Shown piece after piece: positions 15,434 through 20,129 of a DNA stretch of 20,129 nucleotides; within the stretch, counting starts at the first letter, position 1, and each line of letters begins with the position of its first letter. The notes beneath the pieces are model-generated. The model did not search any database. It was not told the DNA's origin and was given only the letters and a program-made list of their open reading frames with translations. The stretch is from RGIG5270 sp045538635 (GTDB lineage: Bacteria; Verrucomicrobiota; Lentisphaeria; Victivallales; Victivallaceae): assembly GCA_045538635.1 (NCBI GenBank), contig JAZSRU010000044.1:1-20129 (forward strand), in the 5' to 3' direction. A program made the position numbers and the translations under genes.

Positions 15434-16287
15434 TGTGCCTCCTCCAAACCTTTTCTCATTGCCGCGACCGGAGCTTTCAAATCCGTCCAGAATTCAAAGG
15501 ATGCCGCCCCCTGATAAAGAAGCATATCAGAACCGTTGGCACATTGAATTCCGTTCAAACGGCAATATTTCAAAATTTCAGTTTCCCTGTAAATAAGATC
15601 ATATACACAGATATTTTTATTCTCTGCCAGAATATCAAGCTCAAACGGCGCACCGTCAGCATCCTTCAATCCGACACTTGTAGATTGTATCAGGACATCA
15701 CTTTTCCGGACAAATTCTGCCATTTTCTCCCTGTCTGCAAACAGACAACATTCGGTTTCAAGTTCAGGAAACGCCGATTTCAACGCATTTCTCAATTCGA
15801 CAGCGCGCCCCTCTGAACGGTTGGCGATAAAAATACTTTCAGCTCCGCTGCATGCAAAATACCATGCCGCCGCCTGTGCCGCGCCGCCGGCACCGGCAAA
15901 AACAATACGGATATTTTTCAGCTCTCTGCCAAAATGTTCCTGCAATGCCGACGCCAATCCGACACCGTCAGTCGAAGTGGCAATCAGCCTGCCGTTTACA
16001 ACTTTGACTGTATTTACGCTTCCGCTCAACTTTGCAACTTCACTGATTTCGTCCACATAGGGAATAATATCCTGTTTGTAAGGAACGGTAATATTGAATC
16101 CCTGCAAATTTTTGCGCGCATAATCGACAAACTCCGCAAGTTCTTCATGTTCAACATGTATCTTACCGTAAATACTGCCCATGCCGCAATATTCAAATCC
16201 GGCATTCTGCATCTGCGGTGACTTACTGTGTCCGACAGGGTTGCCGATTACCGCATATTTGCAATTTTTCAATACATCGAAATTCAT
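15430..16287 (-). CDS. aroE: Shikimate dehydrogenase
   Basis: AroE reduces 3-dehydroshikimate to shikimate with NADPH, the step after AroQ. The 285-residue protein shows VIGNPVGHSKSPQMQN (substrate site), FNITVPYK with catalytic Lys71, GSVNTV, STDGVG with Asp107, the Rossmann motif GAGGAAQAA (132-140), IANRSEGRAVEL of the NADP-binding basic patch, and DMLLYQGAASFEFW at the end. All key residues are present. Its start overlaps the end of the ribulokinase gene and its stop overlaps the prepilin peptidase start, each as ATGA, so the three genes should be translated from one message. Confidence 0.96.
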   Translation of the reverse strand: MNFDVLKNCKYAVIGNPVGHSKSPQMQNAGFEYCGMGSIYGKIHVEHEELAEFVDYARKNLQGFNITVPYKQDIIPYVDEISEVAKLSGSVNTVKVVNGRLIATSTDGVGLASALQEHFGRELKNIRIVFAGAGGAAQAAAWYFACSGAESIFIANRSEGRAVELRNALKSAFPELETECCLFADREKMAEFVRKSDVLIQSTSVGLKDADGAPFELDILAENKNICVYDLIYRETEILKYCRLNGIQCANGSDMLLYQGAASFEFWTDLKAPVAAMRKGLEEAQ

Positions 16288-17873
16288 TTCTTCAAATTTT
16301 CCTCAATTATACATCTCTGCAAATATCTGTCATACAGCAAATTGTAAATATCTATCTGCTGTGCATCAGGTGTATAAATTTTTGCAATCGGCGACTGCAT
16401 GGCGCGTTTTGCTGTCAATGCATCAGGATATGCGCCGGCGGCTGTTGCCGCCATGATTGCCGCACCTCTGGCACAACATTCAGTCGAAGCGGCAATTCCG
16501 ATTTCCATATTCAACACATCCGCACACATCTGCATTACAAACGGAGATTTGAGAGCGATTCCGCCCGAAGCAATGACTTTATTGATCTCAACTCCGAATT
16601 TCCGCAAATGTTCAATAATGCGGCGTGAACCAAGCAATGTACTTTCAACCATACTTCTGTAAAGCATCGGAACATTTGTCCCCAAATTGAGATTTCCGAT
16701 CACCCCTCTGGCGGATGCATCATCAAATGGTGTCCGTCTGCCGTTGAACCAGTCAATTGTCCACGGATTTTCCAATGACGGTGCAACTGCGGCTGCATCT
16801 TTTTCCAATTTATCCCAAGTCACACCGCCGCAATAGTCAAACAGACGCTTGAACCACGCATAAACATCACCAAATGCCGACAATCCTTCTTCCAGAGTTA
16901 TCATTCCGGGCAGAACTGAACCTTCAGCCTGACCGCATATTCCGGGAACAAGCCCGATATTATCCGATGCCAAAACCATATCAGGACAGCTTGTCCCCAT
17001 GATTTTCACACAAGTACCATATTCAATACCCGCTCCGACAGCCCCCAAATGAGCATCAAGCGCACTGCATGAAACGACAATTTCTCTGCTCAAGCCCCAT
17101 TTATTGCAATAATATTCTGAAAGTTTGCCTGCCGGAGTTCCAGCCACAAATGTTTCATTGTAAAGATGTTGCATAAACGGCAGTAATTCAGGTGCAAAAT
17201 CCCGCCAGAAATCTGACGGCGGCAAACCGCCCCACGACGGATGAAACATAGCTTTGTGCCATGCCGCACATTGACTGCGTTTCCATGAAGCAACATCCCG
17301 GTTGCCGCAAAGCTCATGTACCATAAAATCACAATGCTCAACAAAAGTATATGCCGCCTGCTGCAATTCAGGAGAATTACGCAAAACATGGAGCATTTTT
17401 GCCCAGAACCATTCACTTGAATAAACAGTACCGCAGAAATCGGTATATTTCACCGCATTGGAATTGGCTTTTTCTGTAATTGCAACTGCTTCATTTTCAG
17501 CGGTATGATCCTTCCAGAGAACAAACATTGCATCCGGATTTTCTGCGAAACGCTCCTGCAATGCCAGAGGACGCCCTTCATGATCCGCCAGACACGGAGT
17601 CGAACCGGTAGTATCAACTCCGATACCACGGATCAAAGTGCGGTCGCACTGCTGCAGCACTTCACTCATCGCCTCATCCAGAGATTCAAGATAATCAAGC
17701 GGATGCTGACGGAACTGCTGATGCGCACCGTCGCTGTATTTACCCTCTTTCCAACGGCGGTAATATGAAACAGCATGAGCCTTTTCATTACCATATTTAT
17801 CCAATACGATACAGCGCATACTGTCGCTGCCGTAATCTATTCCGAGATACAAAAATTTATCAGCATCAACCAT
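16284..17873 (-). CDS. araB: Ribulokinase-like FGGY carbohydrate kinase
   Basis: The 529-residue protein belongs to the FGGY kinases: N-terminal LGIDYGSDSMRCIVLD (phosphate site), GVDTTGSTP, and VLWKDHTAENEA (118-129), which is a mark of L-ribulokinases. EEGLSAFGDVYAWFKRL and DWFNGRRTPF are further ribulokinase segments, with ASGGIALKSPFVMQMCADVL as the C-terminal ATP site. It would phosphorylate L-ribulose or a similar ketose at C5. araA and araD are not adjacent, and it is instead the first gene of a unit with aroE. GAGG lies seven bases before the ATG. A related substrate (for example D-ribulose) is possible. Confidence 0.88.
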   Translation of the reverse strand: MVDADKFLYLGIDYGSDSMRCIVLDKYGNEKAHAVSYYRRWKEGKYSDGAHQQFRQHPLDYLESLDEAMSEVLQQCDRTLIRGIGVDTTGSTPCLADHEGRPLALQERFAENPDAMFVLWKDHTAENEAVAITEKANSNAVKYTDFCGTVYSSEWFWAKMLHVLRNSPELQQAAYTFVEHCDFMVHELCGNRDVASWKRSQCAAWHKAMFHPSWGGLPPSDFWRDFAPELLPFMQHLYNETFVAGTPAGKLSEYYCNKWGLSREIVVSCSALDAHLGAVGAGIEYGTCVKIMGTSCPDMVLASDNIGLVPGICGQAEGSVLPGMITLEEGLSAFGDVYAWFKRLFDYCGGVTWDKLEKDAAAVAPSLENPWTIDWFNGRRTPFDDASARGVIGNLNLGTNVPMLYRSMVESTLLGSRRIIEHLRKFGVEINKVIASGGIALKSPFVMQMCADVLNMEIGIAASTECCARGAAIMAATAAGAYPDALTAKRAMQSPIAKIYTPDAQQIDIYNLLYDRYLQRCIIEENLKK

Positions 17874-17886
17874 TTTAAAACCTCAC

Positions 17887-17911
17887 AAAAAAGGCATACC
17901 GAAGTATGCCT
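17887..17911 (-). terminator. Intrinsic terminator after purC
   Basis: On the minus strand AGGCATAC and GTATGCCT make a perfect 8-bp stem closed by a TTCG tetraloop, followed by TTTTTT. It begins eight bases after the purC stop, and its T tract ends 13 bases before the araB-like start. Confidence 0.88.
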
Positions 17912-17918
17912 GAAAAAA

Positions 17919-18815
17919 TTACAAATCCTTGCCGGACAACTTTTTATATGCTTCGCGGTATTTTTCCGCAGTCTTTTCGATCACATCTGCCGGAATTTCA
18001 GGGCCGGGGGCTTGCTTATTCCAGTCGAGCGTTTCCAGATAATCGCGGACGAACTGCTTATCGAGGCTTACCGGACTGGTGCCGACCTGATATTGATCCT
18101 GGGGCCAGAAACGGCTTGAGTCAGGAGTCAGAACTTCATCTGCCAGAATGATCTTGCCGTCGATGACACCGAATTCAAATTTGGTATCAGCAACAATTAT
18201 ACCGCGTTTTTCCGCATAATCACGGGCGGTGGTGTAGATTTTAAGAGAAAGGTCACGGATCTGTGATGCATAATCTTCACCGATGATACCAGCAACACCT
18301 TCATAAGAGATGGCTTCATCATGTTCGCCCTGCTCTGCTTTGGTGGAAGGGGTGAAAAGCGGCTCATCAAGCTTTGAAGCCTGCTGATAGCCATCGCGGA
18401 GCTTGATACCGGAAACGATACCGGTCTTCTGATAATCTTTCCAACCGCTGCCGACGAGATAACCGCGGACGATACATTCAACGGGCAGTATTTTTGCTTT
18501 TTTGACAATCATTGAACGGCCCTGCAAATCATCAGCATACGCTGCCAATTCAGGACGGCTGGCTATATCTGCAGTAATAAGATGATTGGGAATATCTTTC
18601 ATCAATTCAAACCAGAAAAGAGAGATTCCGGTCAGAACTTTACCTTTGCCGGGGATACCATTGGGCATAACAACATCAAACGCACTCAAACGGTCAGTTG
18701 CCACAAAAAGCAGACTGTCACCCAAATCATAAACATCACGGACTTTTCCACGGTTGATCAAAGGAATACCGGGAAGTTCAGTTTCAATCAAAGCATGATT
18801 CTTATCGTATTTCAT
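17919..18815 (-). CDS. purC: Phosphoribosylaminoimidazole-succinocarboxamide (SAICAR) synthase
   Basis: PurC joins aspartate to CAIR in purine synthesis with ATP. At 298 residues it is of the longer class rather than the roughly 240-residue E. coli class. It has NRGKVRDVYD (21-30) of the ATP loop, ATDRLSAFDVVMPNGIPGKG (39-58), PVECIVRGYLVGSGWKDY (111-128), IIVADTKFEFG and DEVLTPDSSRFWP, all expected of the family. GGGAGG lies eight bases before the ATG. It stands between two terminators, so it is probably read mostly as a single gene. Confidence 0.97.
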   Translation of the reverse strand: MKYDKNHALIETELPGIPLINRGKVRDVYDLGDSLLFVATDRLSAFDVVMPNGIPGKGKVLTGISLFWFELMKDIPNHLITADIASRPELAAYADDLQGRSMIVKKAKILPVECIVRGYLVGSGWKDYQKTGIVSGIKLRDGYQQASKLDEPLFTPSTKAEQGEHDEAISYEGVAGIIGEDYASQIRDLSLKIYTTARDYAEKRGIIVADTKFEFGVIDGKIILADEVLTPDSSRFWPQDQYQVGTSPVSLDKQFVRDYLETLDWNKQAPGPEIPADVIEKTAEKYREAYKKLSGKDL

Positions 18816-18843
18816 AATATTTTCCTCCCTTTAAACAAATAAA

Positions 18844-18879
18844 GCCGGATGCAAAAAACTGAAATTTCTGCAATCCGGC
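18844..18879 (-). terminator. Likely intrinsic terminator after rplU
   Basis: GCCGGATTGC pairs with GCATCCGGC with one bulged base around a loop of about 17 bases that itself contains the palindrome GAAATTTC. The tail is TTTATTTGTTT, less uniform than at the other two terminators. It lies 15 bases after the rplU stop, and 28 bases separate it from the purC ATG. Confidence 0.72.
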
Positions 18880-18894
18880 GGAAAAAATCAATAA

Positions 18895-19209
18895 TTAAGC
18901 GTTGATAGCTGTAATTTTGACACGGGTCAAAGACTGACGATGGCCCTGAGTGCGGCGATAGCTCTTGCGGCGTTTCATTTTGAAAACAACGATTTTTTTG
19001 CCGCGGAACTGATCGACAATTTCGCCCTTGACAGTTGCACCTGCAACGACGGGAGTGCCGACATTCAATTTGCCGCCTTCTTCACCGACTGCCAGAACAG
19101 TATCAAAAACAACTTCAGCACCGACTTCACCTTCAAGTTTTTCCAATTCGACAAAATCACCGACTTTAACGGTGTGCTGTTTGCCGCCGCTTTGCATAAT
19201 TGCGTACAT
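18895..19209 (-). CDS. rplU: Ribosomal protein bL21
   Basis: The 104-residue protein is a component of the 50S subunit that contacts 23S rRNA. It begins MYAIMQSGGKQHTVKVGDFV and continues with GKKIVVFKMKRRKSYRRTQG and HRQSLTRVKITAI, the basic rRNA-binding signature. Length is standard. AAGGAG lies seven bases before the ATG. The gene follows obg after 124 bases; in most bacteria rplU and rpmA come before obg, and no rpmA is found on this side of obg. Confidence 0.98.
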   Translation of the reverse strand: MYAIMQSGGKQHTVKVGDFVELEKLEGEVGAEVVFDTVLAVGEEGGKLNVGTPVVAGATVKGEIVDQFRGKKIVVFKMKRRKSYRRTQGHRQSLTRVKITAINA

Positions 19210-19276
19210 TTTTCAACTCCTTTATTTTTATTTGAAACAGAATGTTTTATTAACCATATAACAATAATTCATATAA

Positions 19277-19303
19277 TTTATACCCACATTGCTGTTTTTT
19301 CAA
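19277..19303 (-). promoter_or_regulatory. Possible promoter for rplU
   Basis: Minus-strand TTGAAA (19298-19303) and TATAAA (19277-19282) are separated by 15 bases, shorter than ideal. The intergenic space of 124 bases is the longest in the window and would leave a leader of about 60 bases before rplU, enough for autoregulation. I saw no known L21 leader structure. Confidence 0.35.
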
Positions 19304-19333
19304 GTTAAAAGTCAAATTTAAGACAAGTTTTTT

Positions 19334-20129
19334 TCAAAAAAAGCTCTTTTCACGCAAACTTTCAACCATCCTGCGCAATTTCTCACGGGCATCACCCAAT
19401 GAATCAGTACCCGCACTGATGGGAATTATCTCAATCGTTTCGCTGGCAAGTTCCTCTTGCAGCAGCGCGAGATTCTCCTCCGCTTCCGGCAAATCCATCT
19501 TGTTTGCCAGAATGATCGAAGGGCGCTTGCTCAAACCTTTCATATAAAGTTCAAGTTCATTCTGCAAATGCCTGAAATCATCCCACGGCTGACGCCCGTC
19601 AACTCCCGCCATATCAAGAACATACGCAAGCACATAAGTTCGTTCGATATGCTTGAGAAACGCATGTCCCAAGCCGATATTCATACTCGCTCCGTCAATC
19701 AAACCGGGAATATCAGCAATAGTCATTCTGGTATAATCCTCAAATTCAACCACTCCGACCACCGGATGCAAAGTTGTAAAAGGATAAGGAGCGACTTTCG
19801 GTCGCGCGGCAGATAATTTTGAAATAAGAGTAGATTTACCGGCATTCGGATAACCGACCAAACCGATATCAGCAATCGTCTTCAACTCCAGATGAGCATG
19901 AACGATTTCACCTTCTTCACCCAGTTCGTGCTCATGCGGAGCGCGGTTGTATTTAGTGGCAAAACGGACATTACCCCGTCCACCCTTGCCGCCCCTGGCA
20001 ACAACAAACTTCATACCGTCCTCAGTCATATCAACGATAAATTCACCTGTATCTCCATCTGTAACTACCGTACCGACAGGAACTTTGACAAAAATATCTT
20101 CTCCGCGTCTGCCGTGCATATTGCTGCCT
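19334..20129 (-). CDS. obg: Obg/CgtA GTPase (5' end off window)
   Basis: Obg is a ribosome-associated GTPase acting in 50S assembly and stress control. The visible 264 or so residues cover the end of the Obg glycine-rich domain (HGRRGEDIFVKVPVGTVV, RGGKGGRGNVRFAT) and the whole G domain: GYPNAGKST, PFTTLHP, DIPGLIDGA, NKMDL and ISAG. The frame stays open to the right edge (Ser-Asn before the first Met), so the Met at 20119 is internal and about 60-70 residues are missing. No OCT domain follows the G domain, as in many Gram-negative forms. It ends 124 bases before rplU with no clear terminator. Confidence 0.96.
   Translation of the reverse strand, partial: GSNMHGRRGEDIFVKVPVGTVVTDGDTGEFIVDMTEDGMKFVVARGGKGGRGNVRFATKYNRAPHEHELGEEGEIVHAHLELKTIADIGLVGYPNAGKSTLISKLSAARPKVAPYPFTTLHPVVGVVEFEDYTRMTIADIPGLIDGASMNIGLGHAFLKHIERTYVLAYVLDMAGVDGRQPWDDFRHLQNELELYMKGLSKRPSIILANKMDLPEAEENLALLQEELASETIEIIPISAGTDSLGDAREKLRRMVESLREKSFF

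Noticed and set aside
19210..19333. A missing rpmA or small gene between obg and rplU
   Set aside because: The 124 bases are AT-rich with no frame long enough for L27 on either strand and no ribosome site other than that of rplU.
19334..20119. Taking the Met at 20119 as the start of obg
   Set aside because: The frame stays open to the edge and the Met lies in the conserved HGRRGED part of the Obg domain, so the gene is cut by the window.

Overview
The window reads as chromosomal DNA from a Gram-negative-type bacterium in which every supported gene lies on the minus strand, so transcription runs from the right edge to the left. Intergenic DNA is AT-rich. An LptF/LptG-family permease implies an outer membrane with lipopolysaccharide, and a prepilin peptidase implies type IV pili or type II secretion. 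Together with a very large Ig-repeat surface-type protein and an aroQ-accB-accC-Asp23 block, this suggests the PVC superphylum, most likely Lentisphaerota (Victivallis-like). That placement is inference from gene style; no marker gene here proves it.

Layout from right to left: obg (partial, N terminus off the right edge); rplU with its own leader and a terminator; purC with a UUCG-loop terminator; an araB-aroE-prepilin peptidase unit joined by two 4-nt ATGA overlaps; a unit from a near-consensus promoter holding aroQ-accB-accC-Asp23 and ending in a strong GC-rich terminator; a tight six-gene unit trmH-like, nadK-like, YkgJ-family, gmk, coaC, tsaE; a two-gene unit of an LptF/LptG-family permease and a COG2509-type FAD protein; and a giant gene, from about 5435 down past position 1, that fills the left quarter of the window. 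No gene-free stretch exceeds 125 bases. I see no tRNA, rRNA, CRISPR array, insertion sequence or phage gene.

The right 15 kb is core metabolism and housekeeping: ribosome and GTPase functions, purines, the shikimate pathway (aroE and aroQ), entry to fatty acid synthesis (BCCP and biotin carboxylase), coenzyme A synthesis, GMP phosphorylation, tRNA t6A modification and LPS transport. Several parts are arranged unusually: coaC stands alone without coaB and without rpoZ beside gmk, rplU lies downstream of obg without rpmA between them, and aroQ seems to be transcribed without a leader.

The most interesting element is the giant left-edge gene. At least 1811 codons are open without interruption. 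It encodes an N-terminal CARDB-like domain, a C10 (streptopain-like) cysteine protease domain with visible Cys163 and His321, twelve Ig-like repeats of about 78 residues, an FN3-like segment, and then a second repeat family of 64 to 73 residues that runs off the window. No Sec signal peptide is visible at its start. It looks like a secreted or surface protease-adhesin whose export route and full length cannot be read from this window.
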